Below the pieces are notes generated by a model that saw only the letters and a list, made by a program, of their open reading frames with translations, did no database searches and had not been told where the DNA came from. A stretch of DNA of 64,000 bases from positions 251,793 through 315,792 of the forward strand of contig CAJNOJ010000111.1 of assembly GCA_905250025.1 (NCBI GenBank). Direction: 5' to 3'. Source of the DNA: Adineta ricciae (Eukaryota > Rotifera > Eurotatoria > Adinetida > Adinetidae). This document shows positions 45,867 through 61,200 of the stretch, piece after piece (the first letter of the stretch is position 1; every line of letters begins with the position of its first letter). The position numbers and the translations under genes are program-made.

Positions 45867-46843
45867 TTGTGAAAATACTAGATGAGAGTATTTCCACTTT
45901 TGCACTTCGTATCACTAATGATACAACAGATATAACTGAGTGTGCTCTCATATTTCCTTTTTCTCTCTCTTTTCTCTCATTGCGTATGTAATATTTTTGT
46001 TTGCGTAGATCTTTCCTGCTCTATGCATACGTGTCCTTGGCTAAGTATTCGAGTATGGTGTACATGAAGACGAGAGGATATGACAAAAAAATAGAGAAAG
46101 AAAAAGTTCTGTACAGTCAAATCACGAGCAACCTGTTATTACAGTTGCCGAAGAAAAGAACATGCGTAGGAATCAGTGGAAAATAATTTTGCGCCATTTA
46201 TTATACAGAGTCGGTGAACTATACAATGAATAATAGCTCAAACATGTACAAATGTTTTACTATTTATCGATCCATAGTATATGGATAGGAATACAAGAAA
46301 TAATAAGATTTATTAATATACTTGATATGGAAAATACAGGTTGCACTTATAGCATGTGAAAACCAAATTCTTGCCAGTATACAGTATGAATACAATGACA
46401 ATATAATGTACTTTCTATTGCGAGGATCGATATCGTACTGCTTTAGTTGCATACTTATCAGGACTTATTGTGAACAATAATTATAGTTTTAACTCACCAC
46501 AATGACTCCAAATCCAAGAAATGCTATACGATTGTTGTTCGATCACCTGAATTTGAATTCGATGTAATGTACAAATATTCACGGTGCATTCTCTTAACCG
46601 AACCGTCGATTGCCTATTTTGCAATATCTTTCATTATCGTATTAATTATGTTACTCAAGTCGTTGGCGATGCTATTGTTCAACTTCTCAGAAAGAATTAC
46701 ACTATTCGTCGTTGTATAAGTGAAAAAACATATGAATACAGCCTAGTGCTGATGTATCTCAGTATATTCATCCAGACGGTGTATTATTTTGTTGATTACG
46801 GGAAAGAAAAAGATGAAACTCAAAAACAAAACATGAAAACATA
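45867..46843. other. intergenic between the prion-like gene and CHSY
   Basis: Upstream region of the prion-like gene and 3' flank of the CHSY gene. Plus-strand frames at 46001-46186 and 46584-46862 have no recognisable domain. Confidence 0.4.
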
Positions 46844-49767
46844 TCAGATTTTATTGAGCTGAATCGTTTTTAGAACATGTTTCACTAATGTACGCTGTGA
46901 TCCTAACGTAATTGATTTAGTTCCTTTACACATTTTCATTTGGTCATCTTGTAACGTTGGTGAACATTCTTTTGTATGAAACACATGCATCAAACTTGTA
47001 TCAATTGTCCGAAAGACATTTAAAGTTGCAGATTTAACTAATTTATCATAAATTTCTACATCTTCTTTTCCCCATCCATTTATCTCCACATTCCAATTGC
47101 CAATCGATCCTAAATCTGATTTATAAATTCCCAACATACCAAAACCATATTGACGCCAGTATCCAATATCATCACGTAAATGAAATGATGAGAAATTTAT
47201 TTGAGTTGACGTTGTTTCCCAATAATGTGGATCGTATTGACTAAATATGATTGGAAAATAGACTTGTTTATGACAAATAGTATGATGACGTATACGTGGG
47301 AATAGCTCGCGAGTGAAGACCATATCGAGATCAATAAAAAATAATAAATCTGTATCATTAAAACGAGAAGCGCCATATGAGCGTGCATAGCCTCGAGTAA
47401 AATTTCCCTTTTCAACTTCGATTAGATGTATACGTGATGTATGATGATTATCAATAAATTTCTTCACATAATCAACTATTGTCGACATTCGTTCACCGCT
47501 TTCTTCAGCTGTTTCCATTAAAACGATGTAAAGATATATATTCAGAAGGTCAGATTCATTCGAACGCATGACAATATGATCAAAATTAGTCAATAGCCGT
47601 TTGAGTGTAGTAAGACGACCACTAACGGGGACAATCATATGTATGGGAACGGAAGGAGTCGAAGTCACATTTTTCTTAACATTCACCGGTGAAGCTTTAT
47701 CAGCAAGATTAGGAAAACCAGCTCCCGAGGAAAGTAATATTGCACTTGAATAGGACGAAGATAATTCGCGAAAGTAGAGAGGACGAAATTTTTGCACGAC
47801 ATACACACGTTTTCGTACAGGAAGCTAAATAGTAACATGATACACCTAAGTTCAAGCTAAATCTATCGATAACTTACCGACATTTTTCTTCCAGAATACT
47901 TCCGATAAATAAGAAATAAGTCTAGAATGTAATTCATTCCATATCTTGGCGTATATTTATAATAGCCATATAGAGTTTTTTTATATTCTAAGAATCGACC
48001 CATCGTTCTGGAGATTTTATTGACTTCTTCCATATATGTACGAACTACTTCATCGAAACATTGCTTATATGCTGGTTCAACCGATCGTACTGGCAGTTCT
48101 GTGTTTGCTGAATACTGGCTAGCAGTAAATAATGTGTAGACATTGGATTCATTGATTTCATACACACTGGCATCTTTCTGACGAGAAAATTTATTGTGAT
48201 AATTATTTAATGTCTTCGTTCGTTTTGAATATTGATGATGGTTTGTCTGATAAGTCTTAATGGCAAGCGAAGGCTCAAATAACGAACGAAACATTAAATC
48301 ATTTGATATCAATAGTGAAGATGAAGAGTTAAGCGATTGGTTGAAATATTTTTGTAAAACTTTCCAAAAGTGATATTCTAAAATGAAAGAGAGAATATAA
48401 AAGATGCTTCTCGAAACGTTGTCGTATACCTTGTGGCTCAGTAGTATCATCAACAAATAATCGATATGTATTATTATATAATGACATGATTTGTTCAGCA
48501 ATATGTTGATCGGGTTTATTTAATATTTTATACTGTTGTTTCAATCTAATTTTGACTTGCTCATTCTTTGTTTTTTGTATCAATTTCGAAAGATTTTTTA
48601 TGTGAAGTTTAATTTGATTGTTGATGTCAAGTATTTGATCATATATATATACTTGACGCCGCAACAACATATTTCGTTGCTCGAGTTCCATAATCCGTCG
48701 TTGTAAAGCAAAATTATGTACACGTGTAAATACACGAATGTCTTTTATCGAATGTAGACTAACAGCACGAAGAATATCAGTAGAGACAAGGTTTGCTGCA
48801 CGATATCCGTCCGTTTTATTCGGATGATTGTATAAAATATGTTGCATTTCATATGACCATGTACATGATGCATTGGCATATTTATGAACACATCGGCCAA
48901 GTTCAACATCTTCGTGATATGTATAGAAGTTTTGCAAGCATTTTTTTATATGTGGAGTAAAACGAGCTAATGTTTCACGTGATATAATTATACCAGGTCC
49001 ACCCATGCAAAAATTTTCGTTTTCACCCAAAGCCAATCGACCATATTCTTCTTTTGTTCCCATTCCTGGTTGACCAATATAATAAGGTCTGCCTAAAAAA
49101 GAAAGAAATGAAATTCGAATTAAGAGAAAGAGAGATCTTTATTTATACGATTATCAATTGACCGCAATAGTTTCTCGAGATTATCTGTTCTGATGTAAAC
49201 GTCGTCGTCCACACGCATAAACCATTCAAATTTATTTAAATAATGATCATAAATGTATTTCATCATAAGAAATGATTTCTTCTGTGGAGGATAAGTATCA
49301 GTTACAGATGGTAAACTGACCAGATTAATACGTGAATCATTAGTCGTTGAACCTTCGCTAGAGAAGAATATGACTTGGCCAGGAACTTTGTCTGCCCACG
49401 TACGCATAACTGTTGGCGCACGTGTCGTTAGAAAATCTTTACTAGTCATAACAGCAATAAGAATCAATTGTTTTTTCTGTGATACACGTGGTAAATTAAC
49501 AGGTGCGATTGCGTTTGTTCGATTGTTGCTAGTGATTAGCATATTACTTGATTCATGTTGAGAAGGTAACTCATCTGTAATACATCGTTTCACATTACAA
49601 AGAAGAACAAGACCAGATTGAAAACCAATCACAGTAGAAATAAGTAAAAAACTTAATGATAACCACCATGATGGACCGCGAATATTATTTGTAATTCGAC
49701 TATTGTGTGGTGATGGAAGTGATTGACGACACGTTTTTCTCGATGGTGTATTCTGTTTACTCAGATT
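46844..49767 (-). CDS. CHSY1: chondroitin sulfate synthase (dual glycosyltransferase)
   Basis: A type II Golgi membrane enzyme that polymerises chondroitin by adding GlcA and GalNAc in turn. Exons: 49149-49767, 48430-49092, 47878-48377, 46844-47824, with introns of 52-56 bp. An N-terminal signal anchor is seen (WWLSLSFLLISTVIGFQSGL). First transferase domain: FLTTRAPTVMRTWADKVPGQ, VIFFSSEGST, YPPQKKSFLMMKYIYDHYLN, FMRVDDDVYIRTDNL (DxD), ENFCMGGPGIIISRETL and EDVELGRCVHKY. Linker: YGYYKYTPRYGMNYILDLFL. Second domain: IVPVSGRLTTLKRLLTNFD, LLFFIDLDMVFTREL (DxD), YFPIIFSQYDP, YGFGMLGIYKSDL and GWGKEDVEIYDKLV. The first in-frame codons before 49767 include a TAG that coincides with a splice acceptor (ccaatttag), so the initiator ATG lies in an unseen upstream exon. 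CHSY1 and CHSY3 cannot be separated here. Confidence 0.92.
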
Positions 49768-51119
49768 CTAAATTGGACGAAAAGAATACAATCAATCTAT
49801 TCTTCTATTCATTGTCTCGTAAAGGAAAGTTAATCGCTTTAAACATCAATCATGAATTCATCTTTTACAAAATAGTTCTCGATTTTTACAAATTAGATCC
49901 TTTCTTTTTGAAGTATTTCTCATTTCTTTTCCTTTGATACTTCTATAGTCAAGTATCCTCTTAAAAAATGCAATCATATCATGATATGCTAGAGAAAGCA
50001 ATACTATTCATAGCAATAAACATGATTTTCATATGATAGAATTGTTTTTTCATAATTACTCGGATGATGTTCAACGATTTCGTCATTTAAGGCACGTGAT
50101 TATCTTCCGTAGGGTTGAAATCTTATTTCTTTCTTCTTGTTCGTTCTGCCTGTGTCATCTGACAGTGTGAAATTTTTTTCATCATAATTGCCAATGACAT
50201 AGACATGCACATATACGAAAAAAAGAGACGTATTGAATTTTATACTCAGCTAGTAATTATAGAAACAGTGATCCCGGTTGAGTTTGGTCGTGTAATGCCA
50301 ACGTTTTTTATGTAAATACGCGGCAGTTTTTTTTCTCCTTAGAAAATCAATATCAGACCTGACATCAACAAAGAGAAGGACTGATCCGCTAAACGAAATC
50401 TGATATTGAAACTACAGAGAATGTATGAAGAGTAACCGAATAAATGAATGTATTTTATATTTTCAAATTTAATCTCTACTGACCTTGTCCATTCAATCTC
50501 ATCGAAGAAATCCTATAATTATCCATATTAAAATTAGTCCAGATTCGTAAAGAAATAAATTACAGCGAGTAATTTGCGTTTCGTCAATTTTTCTACCCGG
50601 AACTCGCCTCTCACCGATTAGATGTCTTTAAAGAAAGATTATAACGAGTAAATAATTCTTTTTTTTCTCTACTGTGTCTACAGTGTACAGAGACATGTAG
50701 TTTTTGATCAAAATCAACAAATCATACACAAGTTGCTTTGACATTAAAAATTGACCTATTTCATGGGAAAATCGACAACAATATAGATTTTCAGCGCGTC
50801 GGATATTTGTTTTCGTTTCATTTCAGATCTTTTGAAAGCGGATTTCTTGTTATGTCAACAAGAAAAATATTTTACTTGTTCTCGAAGTACATTTAGCAAT
50901 TCTCACCAATACAGTCTGCTATTTAAATTCAAGGAATGCAAATCGGGTTCTTTTAACTCGTCTGTTCCGTATTGTTTTCAAATCGAAATATTTTATGTAA
51001 ATTATTGAGAAAATAATCATTTAGTATATTTATGAAGAATGCATGAGAGCTTTTCAATTATCAATACATGTGAAATAAACGATTTCCCTAGACTAACAAT
51101 CAAACAGGTGGGTACTCAC
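49768..51119. other. AT-rich region upstream of CHSY
   Basis: Should contain the first exon and promoter of the CHSY gene, which could not be located. A plus-strand frame at 49707-49937 overlaps the CHSY exon and is not a gene. Confidence 0.35.
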
Positions 51120-51305
51120 ATTTGACGAATCTGATAGGACAATCGGAGAGTGTTCGATGGTTCTGTTAACGTAATCCGGCTCTTCTGATAATCTACGTTT
51201 TAACTGAGCGGATCTCTGTTGAATTTGAAGGCCATGTTCACCAAAACCAAGAAGATTTTCGATTAATTCAAATAATTTCAATAAAGGCATGAAATAGTTG
51301 TTTCG
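51120..51305 (-). CDS. isolated 62-codon internal exon of an unknown gene
   Basis: Bounded by a strong acceptor (ttattcattttccag) and a strong donor (gtgagt), phase 0 on both sides, 186 bp. It encodes NNYFMPLLKLFELIENLLGF, then GEHGLQIQQRSAQLKRRLSE, then EPDYVNRTIEHSPIVLSDSS. The first two thirds are amphipathic helical or coiled-coil-like, the rest polar. Partner exons were not identified in the ~5 kb around it. It could belong to a gene with long introns, or to the missing 5' part of the CHSY transcript, though it does not look like known CHSY sequence. Confidence 0.4.
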
Positions 51306-54300
51306 CTGGAAAATGAATAAAGTTTCAAAAGAAAACAGCCACTTATTGATGATAAAACAACATATATTAATAGATCTATTATTTCAAAATCTAAAACACT
51401 CAATCATTGTGTTGATTTGTCAAAATTAGGCGCATAAATCAAGAAAAACCAATGAATTTAATATGTTGGTAAATAAATATCCAATGAAGGAGAAAAACCA
51501 TTGAAATGGATGAAATCCGAGGTGAAAATAAGTTTATATTTTTTTTCTCAAAAGTTATTGATTTAATATATTCGCACTATGCACTCTTCCATGGACGTAT
51601 TAATGATGCAAAGACTTTCGTTATTGCACGCAAGGTACAAAAATCGAAGGAGAAAAAGAAAGAAGAAGGAATAGAATTGAATATAGTCACATTCAAAGAT
51701 GTATGTGCCTTTTGGCAATTAAATGCACACATCGTTTGAGAAGCTCTTCAAGTTCAATCAATAAAGAGAAAATACTAAAGTAGCGGCAGCTATAAACTTC
51801 AAAAGCAAATTTAAATCAGATGCGAATATGCCTCCAAGTAATAATCAGTTCTAACTTCTGTTGACAATTCTAACAAAATGAAATCTGAGAAAAGAATTTC
51901 TTTTGTTTTTCACTTACCCTTTAACTGCAAACGTGTAATTTTTATTCAAATCATCAAATGACAACTATTATTTCATTTGTTTAATTCATTTTCCTTTTTG
52001 TTCTCACATTTTCTCTTCGCTTATTTGCGTTGACTCACGCCTACACTTGGACATACGATCTCTTTCGATCGCCAACGTCATCGTCACTCAGAGCAACGGC
52101 ATTTTCTTACTCAAATATTTTTAATCATTCATGTGACACATTTAATCACTTTCTTTCAAAATTACACATCGTATTAACTACCAAATCTTATTGTAGCAAA
52201 CATCTGGTTAGTTAATCATTTAAAAACACGTAGGCGAATACATATGGGTAGCTATGATACATTTCTAGAAAGTGTACCTTCCTGAATTTAGTGGAGCTTC
52301 GCATTAAACATAGAGACAATATATGTGATCTTACGTCCTTAGAAACTTATGAGTAAAAAAATATCGCTGCTCTAGATTGTCTTTCAAATAAACTGATGAC
52401 GTGTATGTTTTGAGTAAATTTTTATCATCTTTGTCGATTTTCTATTCACAACTAGTGTTTTGTTTAGTATTGTCAATGAATTTCATACGAGTGGGACATG
52501 ATTTGTATCGAACAGATTTGAAAAAACAAACAATTTAAAATAATAAAGTGATTGATGGAACATAATGAAGAACTGTTGAGTCTCACCTTGCTTAATCAAT
52601 AACAATGATTTCAAAAAGTAAAATCTATTTTTGTGTGATAGAAAGAATGATTTTGATTAAAAATAGAGAATGTTTATTCATCACAAATCAGGAAGCAAAC
52701 AAAGAATGATTTCATACAAATGACAGATTTAAACTCGTACATTGCAATCGAAAACGGAATACATCTGTTCCCTTGCCAAAAACGTTAGATACGAAAGAAA
52801 CTTCTCATGCTGTTTTCATACGACAATGGGTCACAACGATCAATCATAATTAGCCTCAATGAAATCATCAGTCTAGCTGTGTCATCTCCAATTGGAAAGG
52901 TTCTCATTCATTTGAGTTTGTTTTAGAATCCTGAATAGTGTCTGAGTGCATCGTTTTCACACGAAAGATTTTCGAGAAAATAATAATCTTAAACGCCTTA
53001 TTATACTAGCTGAATTGTTGAATTTGAACGCTGTTGTTTTCTTTATTTTGCTGCGACGCTATTATTATTGCTTTTACTTCGTCATGTATTTGTAAGTTTT
53101 CGACGAAAAAAATTCATCTGACTTTTCTCGTTTAATTCGAGAGGCTTTTTTTTATAGTAATGTAATGAAATAGAGATTCGTGCGTCATTTACTTCATCGT
53201 TACTCACATAAAAAATAGATCCGATTTTCGGTGACTCCAATGATTCTGATAACTGAATAGATTGACTTTTCAGTACCAGAAGCTAATTGAATGTGAACTG
53301 TAAACGAACATTAATTATCTAGAAACGACGACCCTAGTGCACTAATGCTGTCGACTGAATAACTTAACTAACTAAGACGACACGAATTCGAAATGACAGG
53401 TTGAATTCAATCTTTACCTCCAGATGTCGGTATATGTACACATAATTTGTACTGATTAATGACATATTAATTTCAGCGATGTATTGAAGAATACTATATG
53501 ACATATTAAAGACCTGGAACGATCTTTTCTATCGACGTAAAGAGGAGAATATTGAAGAAATAAAAACAAATGATTACTCACTCGATCCAATGTATAAACC
53601 ATTTAGAAAATTTCAGAGTAAAAACTTGACTGATTCGATTTTGATCTATAAAGTAATGCGTTTGCTCCATTAGTACTTTTTAGTACGATAAAACATAACA
53701 ATTCATATTAAATTTCGATGATTAAAGTATGTTTTAAGAAAATAAAACTCAATAACAAAACGACAACAAAAACATGCATAATTATCTCATTGAAGATATG
53801 TATATTCGTGTTATTTCGAATTAACACAACGTTTTTCTCATTAATACGATGTATAGAATGTGCACATCTGAAAATAATGAGAAAAATGTCATCAATATCG
53901 GTATGGCAATAGAAGAATAGGATCACAGAAGAAAAAAAAACGAATTGGAAAAGAAATCTGACAAAAACAACATTATGTTTTGAGTTTGCATACATATATT
54001 CATGTTATTCGAATCATTTTACTAAGTTACAATCAGCTGTTCAATTCGAATAAAGATATTCGCTACGAATTTTCTCGTCATACTAATAACGCAATGTCAC
54101 GTATTCAAAACTGAATTTATTCTTGTTGCTAAGATTAACGTGGAATTCATCTCATCCCTAATTACGTTCGTCGAAAAAAAAACATGTCAATCTTACTTCT
54201 TTCCTGTTCCGTTTTCAGTTGACTAATTCATCACATTTATTCATTCTATCGTCATGACAGTCGAAGACATTATTTACATAGGTGCATATGTATGGGTATG

Positions 54301-55227
54301 CGTGTCTCGAACATGTTTTTCTTCTTACAGACTTTTTCGTTCGATCCAAACATACGCGCATGGTTTTTTTTTTATCAACAAGCATATGCTCATACGTTAA
54401 AATCACATAATCAAATATTTGAATACAACGAAAAATCCTCCTATTTTATCGGAGTGAGGCTTTTTTTCTACCGTTAGTCAACCTGATCTCATCTACTGGA
54501 ATATCAAACATTTACTTACATCATTTCATGTGTATGCATGTCTGTCTCACATCATTATGTCATAAAACAATACATGTTAGGTAATATTGTACATGTCTGA
54601 GAAATGAAAGAACAAAGAAGCATATAAAATGCATCTCCAGATAGAAATAAGAACAATACTTGAATTTGTTACTTCTTCCATAGACACGACTTTCGTATTT
54701 ATATTGTAAAGATTGCTCATATTACTGATGACAATAAAAAAAACGAACAATTCAAAGATAAGAGTTTGAATAGAAAAACGATTTTTTTCTTTTATGATTG
54801 TTTTTAGTGAATAGTTCAATCAATGAAACAATTGTTACTCATAGTTGTACGAATTCAGTCAATAATACATACTCAGATGGATAAGTACTTGAATAAGTGC
54901 TCATTTGGAAGCAATGATGTCGTACTTTAGCTCATGGTTTATGCATATTTACGAATAATATACTGAGAGATTTGAAGATGTGCTTTATCGACTGGCAAAT
55001 GATGAAGAAATGAAAAGCTTCACGACGAGTTACTTTTGATATTTTAAAAATTGAAAAAAATTCAAACAAACAAATAAAAAGACAATAAGAAAACTTCACT
55101 GCATAGATGTGTGTTACGAGCGTTTACGTCAAGTATACATATATTATAAATTGTGGTCATTATTATCACGGGGCCATAAAACAAGTAGACGCAGATAGAG
55201 TTAACATTAGTTTCAAAATACTTCTTT
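51306..55227. other. 3.9 kb AT-rich region without supported genes
   Basis: Frames of 60-106 codons occur on both strands but are low-complexity and hydrophobic, as expected by chance in such AT-rich DNA. The far right is 3' flank of the RIAM-like gene. Confidence 0.4.
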
Positions 55228-58200
55228 TCATAAATGACTGATATGAGGTTTTTGTAGAAGATTATTTGACGAGTCTCGTTGTGGTGGTTGTGGTTTGAAA
55301 GATGGACGAGGAATACTGGATTTACGTGGTGGAACAGGGGGGACAGGTTTAGTCGTAGATAGTATTGTGGAAATTTTGCCATTTGTCAATGAATTATTCG
55401 ATGTTGATGAAACGAGAGATTTATTTAACGGACGTGCTAGTGATACCGATGTTGACAGTTTGATTGATGGTGGAACAAGACCACTTTTTCCAGGTACAGG
55501 AGGTTGCGGTCGGCCGTTAGCACGAAACGTTGTTGATGGTTTTTTTAATGCTGTGATATTGGTTGATGATGGCAGTTTTGATCGATTAAAATTCATTGTA
55601 CTGACGACAGTTGGTTTCGATTTCGTTAAAGTGGTGGGAATTGATTTTGTGCTAATAGATGTGTCTGATAAACCGTCAAGAAATGTCGGTGACGGAAGGG
55701 GAAAATCTGAATCGTCTAGATTCAAGGAATCAGACTTCGACGTAACGGATAATGAACTGACACTGCGATGATCTAGTATTAGCAAAACAGAATAGTTGTG
55801 ATGGAAGAATTCTACATCACACTTACCAGCTCGTTTTGATGGCATAATAAAACTCTTACTCATGTGTTGTTGCTGTTGTTGTTGTTGCTGCTGTAGCTGA
55901 TGATAGTTTCCATTCGTCAAATGAGATTGGTGTCCTGTTGTATTCGAATTATTGGTTAATCGATACGATAGATTTCTGGCAGATACTTGAATCGGTGTTA
56001 GCTGTTTTCGTGGTAGTGGTGTTGAGCCTGTTGTCGTTGCTGTCATTTGAGGATTTGTGTGCATTGTACGTATATTTTCTGTGGAACTTAAACATTGAGT
56101 GGATGGAGTTGGTTTTAGTTTTGGTGGGGCAATTAATGCTGTTGTTGGTGTACGAATTGTCGTGCTTTTTGTTAAAGATGATACAGGTGGATTTGAGGAT
56201 GTTGGGATTGACAACGGTGTTGATTTTAGAGGAATACGTGGAACAGCCGTTGATCGATTGGAAACAGAAGAGAGAGCTTGTGTAGGAATAGATGGGACAG
56301 GCAAACGAAATGACTTCGAAATAGGTAAACCTGAGTGACGCTCAAGTGAATTTAGAGAATTCTGGGATTGAGCTGGTGAGGAGACTGATGGAATAGGCGA
56401 TGGTGGATCATTGAGTACACGTTCTAACCGCTGCCGTAATTCATCCATATAGCTAGCGGACTTGATTGGAGAATTTTCATCATTATGATCATCTTCTTGT
56501 TGGTCTTTATGATTTCCTTCATTGCTTATTATACTTGTTGAGACTAATGAATCGAACGAAGTTAGATATCAAAGATTACTCATTGTAGCTTACTTATAGT
56601 CGTAGAAGAAGTTAACTGAGGAGATACAGATGATTGCGGAGAATGATATTGATTATATGAAGTATTATTTGTTGAGGCAATGGGTATTCGATTCAGTACT
56701 TGCCGATCGCGAATCGATGCGCACGGTTTCGGTGGAAAACATATTTCTGCATTCGTTGAATTCGTTAATTGCTCTTCTGGCGTTTTTAATTGAGCAGAAC
56801 AAACAGCTGCAAATCGACCTAAACGAATTTCCTCCTTTCAAAGCTCCGCGCTTGTAATCAACGATATCTCAATACCTGACGATCGGTAGATATTCATTGC
56901 CTTTTCTATGAGAAAATGATTGATTTTCAATTGTTGACCGAACTAACAAGAATAGTAAAAAAAGATATGCGTGAAATCTATTTCGAACCTTTTCAGCATA
57001 CCTTCGCAATTCGAATACTTGTTGTCCATTGATCAAACTCATTTTTGGTATCGACACACATATACTTGATGTATTTCGAACTTTTTTTTTGAATTAATGG
57101 ATGCTGATTTGAAGAGAAACAACAGAGATTGTTTTAAGATTGAATGAATATGCAAATTTGATGATATACCTTAAGTGCAAAGCAATAATCGCTAGGTGAT
57201 TTAAACTTCTTTTTCCAACCAAGACCGAAGAATAACTCGATATTTTCGAATTTAGCCAAGCAAACAAGATCTTTCTGTAAAAATATATGCACACACTGAT
57301 GAACATATGAAGAATGTTGAGAAATATGTTACCTTGCTTTTGCCTTTCGGAACGAAATAGAGACCAGACGAACGGAGTACACAAAAATGTTTTTTCCAAG
57401 ATTTACGTGATTTCTCTTTTAAGTGGATCACTCCTTCTATATCAGGGGTTTTTAATAATTCATCATAGATCATCGTTGTATCATTATTTCCCTACACAAA
57501 GATACACATATTTCAATGAAAATTATTCAAGTAGACGCAACTTACAAGGAGTGATGTTGTTGCTCGAAAAAGTGAGTATTTTTCTGGTCGTTTGGTGAAT
57601 ATCAATCGATTAGACGATGTTGTTGGCCACATAAGAATTGCTTCGGTTAATTTTTGATGATCTTCGAAAGTACGTTCTATAAAAGATGAAACTTGTTGCA
57701 TGAACTCGTTTTCTTCTGGATAATTCCTTACCCATGTGAAGATCAGGTAAGATTTCAACGAGGGCATAGTCATTGTCAGGCTCTCGATGATTTTTGTGAA
57801 CGAGTACAAAGAGGACATCACGGATTGTCATGGAATGATCAATAAGGATGCTTTTTGTTGAACCATCGTCATTGTAAGTCCGAATAAGTAGCTTCGATGG
57901 ATGTTGAGATGGAGAGGGAATTGGATCGTCTGAGTCAGCGACAAAAGACGTTGTTTGCTTAGTAGTACTTGTCATTGTTACCATTGAACGACAAGTTATC
58001 TATAAATAAGAGAAAAACTCGGTTCTGTTGATAAATTGTTCGTACGAGTTTGAAAACGACATTTTCTTTCTCCTACGTAGTCATGATATTAGAAATAAAG
58101 TGTCAGTACTTACGGGTTCATCGTGATTAGAAGATGTTATTTTATCGGTGGATCCACTATCACTAAATGCAGAATCACAATCATCAGTCATGTTCATAGC

Positions 58201-61200
58201 AGTGAATTTCGCCGCGAATGACACAGTAGCAGGCGCTGACGGTGGGAGACTGGTTGTAATTGGATTATTTGTGTTAGAGATATTATTATAGTGATTGAAT
58301 GAATCGTTGACAATTTCATCACCAAGACCACTTGAACAGGCACTTGAGCCAGATGAACGTTGTTGTTGAACATCAAGATCGGTTGTTGTACAATCATTGA
58401 TTGTTAATGTTAAGCTAGCTAGTGCAGCTTCAAGCTGATCTTCAAGTGTGCGGAGTTCATAAACACAACCATTAGTGTTCGTTGTCGAGGAGGATGTCGT
58501 TGTTGTTGTTGTTGTAGCTGATGAAAGAAGAGGCGGTGATGACGGTTGTGTTGGTAGTAAAGGGGACGAATGATTTAACGGTGAATTCATTTTCGAGGAT
58601 CTTTTGATTATTAATGAAGAGGATGTGGATGGCAATAGTGAAAGTTTAGAACACTCTTCAAATTGAATTTTGAAATCTCGTAATTCTGATATAATCGCGT
58701 CAAGTTCAGCTGAATCGTCTTCGTCTAAAAAACAAACATGAAAAATGACAAATGACACAAGTCATGTAATAAATAATGTGTGAACACTATCTCCTTCGAT
58801 GACCTCTTCATCCTGATTCACGCAATAATTTGCACAACTCATGTTCTCCGAAACAATATTTGATATACACTAATGCCCTTTTTCTTCCTCACATATAGAT
58901 ATATACATGCACAGTTGTTCATTTTCTTCTACGTGTGTATTTCCGATTGACGATTAAGGCAGACAAAGAAAGGGAGAGAATACGAAGGAGAAGCACATAG
59001 AAAGAACGATGTATGTTCACACATCTAGTTCCGACGGAAACAGTCGTACTTTCTCTCTTCTCTTCCCTAGATTTGATGTGCAGCTATTGAAGCAAATACA
59101 TAAAAAAGAAGTACTATTATAGTTATGTAAGACATACACAGACCAATGTTGTGTGAGCGAACGTACATTGTCCGACAAGATAATGGAACGACAATGACAT
59201 AAGCTTGAAATAATATGTGTCATCAACGAAGGCGATAGAGAAAGACTATCATAGATTTGAAAATAGTACAAAATTAATACGTAAGCCTTGATCCCTATGT
59301 CTTAGATATGCTACTTTCATTTGCAGTCTTCAAAGCTTACGTTTCTAATATGCTCGTAGTCCAACAAAATTAAAGAGTAGAGAAAAAGAAGGGTCATATT
59401 CTTCAATGTTCTCTTTCTAGGGTGACTGAGCTTGCAAGGACACATTTTTAACTATGCCAATATATTGAGGAGATGAAGAATAATGATGATGTAACCATTA
59501 GTATCTTATTTCATCTTATTACAAACTCGATCCTATCGTGCTACTGATTTTATAGATATTAGAACATTAATATTTGAGATTCGATACAGTCTTATGTTTA
59601 TATGTATGAGTATAAAGATACTTTCTCACCCTCTCTCTCTCTCTCTCTCTCTCTCCCTCGATCCTTACCTTCTTGCTGTTATCTATCTAAAGAAGAAAAA
59701 GCTTTTACATTTGATTGACACTTGCTCATCATTGCATGAATGATTCTATCGTCTGGAGCTACATAATGTCGTGCCACACTCTGTCACTTCTCCACACATG
59801 CGTAGAGAAAATTTGCTTCGTTTACTATGATAGTTTTATCATGTTACATCATTTTTTTGTCTAGTTAAAGGAAACATATAACATACACTGTTCTTTCTGT
59901 CACATCTATCATTATCGTTTATCATACAAACGTATTTTCATTAATCTTCACTGTCGTTTAGGAAACATCTACCAAGTAATTGACACGAAACGCCTTCAAC
60001 TCTTTCGATAATTTGCTGCTTGATTTATGTTAAGGAAAAAAAAAGGACGTAGATAGATAAGACATGACTTACCATAAAGATGTATTGAAGATGAAGAATA
60101 TGAACCATCTATATGGTCGATCTGAGCTTGCTTCTAGAAATCAAATATAAATAAATAAGTGTGTATAAATAAATACATATATATGTTTATATCGAGATCT
60201 ATTTCACTTAGGAGTTCACCTCGATATTCTCATTGTCCATGAAGGATTATGTTCGATGCAAAAGCAATCTCTATGTACCAAAAAATATCTCCTTGACGAA
60301 GGAATGGGTCAATATGCCATTGAGTATACGAATGAAGGAGAAAGATGAATAAACAATCCTTGCTATTGTTGAACATTCTTCATTTTCATGCACTCTCTTT
60401 TCCTTTCTCTGATTCAATCGAGATATTTGTCCATGTACACGGACATATTCAAGTAAATCACAGTGATCGACCACTTAACGACCATTATTCTGACGCGCGT
60501 GCTCACACATGGTGCAAGTAAATACATGGTATCCAAACGAGAAAGAAGTAACAAACAATTAGATCGTGAATACATACATGCCGTCTCACAGGAGGCAAAT
60601 TACTCAGACGGTTGTAACAGACAGTTGGAAGAAAACAACTTTGATAGTACGATGAGGGTTAGTACACATCTGTTTTCTGGATGTTCGTTTTACTGATCAG
60701 TTTAAATAAACATGACGGATAAAAGATGCGGAAAGACTTCAAGAATATTCAAACGACTAGAATAATATAATAACAAACGCATCTAATCGAAAAATTGAGC
60801 TAATTATTCATATTTATCTTGATGATTTTCATTTTCTTGTCTTATTGAGTAAATTCTCCTCAATAATTTCACAAAAACTCACTGAATAATATTTATAAAA
60901 AAGGATCAGTTTGATTTTCATTTCAAACAGAACGTTAGATGGTTTTATCGATGAATTTTTCATTGCTAATCTTTTCTACGTACTTGTCGTGCATCTGCCT
61001 CGAGTTTCGATTTTAACAAATCGACTGACGAGAAGTGATTTGTCAAACAAATCTATTTTAAACATTCACTTAGTTGCACAAATAGACGACAAGGCTCTTC
61101 CACATCTGTGCTGGAAAAGCAAGGAAAGAAGTAAGAGCGAACTCGAAGTATATGTAAATACGTATTACATCAGTTTAGCCAACTGTTTACAAATAAAGGT

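Noticed and set aside
50810..51010. 61-codon open stretch after a good-looking acceptor on the plus strand
   Set aside because: Composition is unremarkable and no donor or partner exon is visible.
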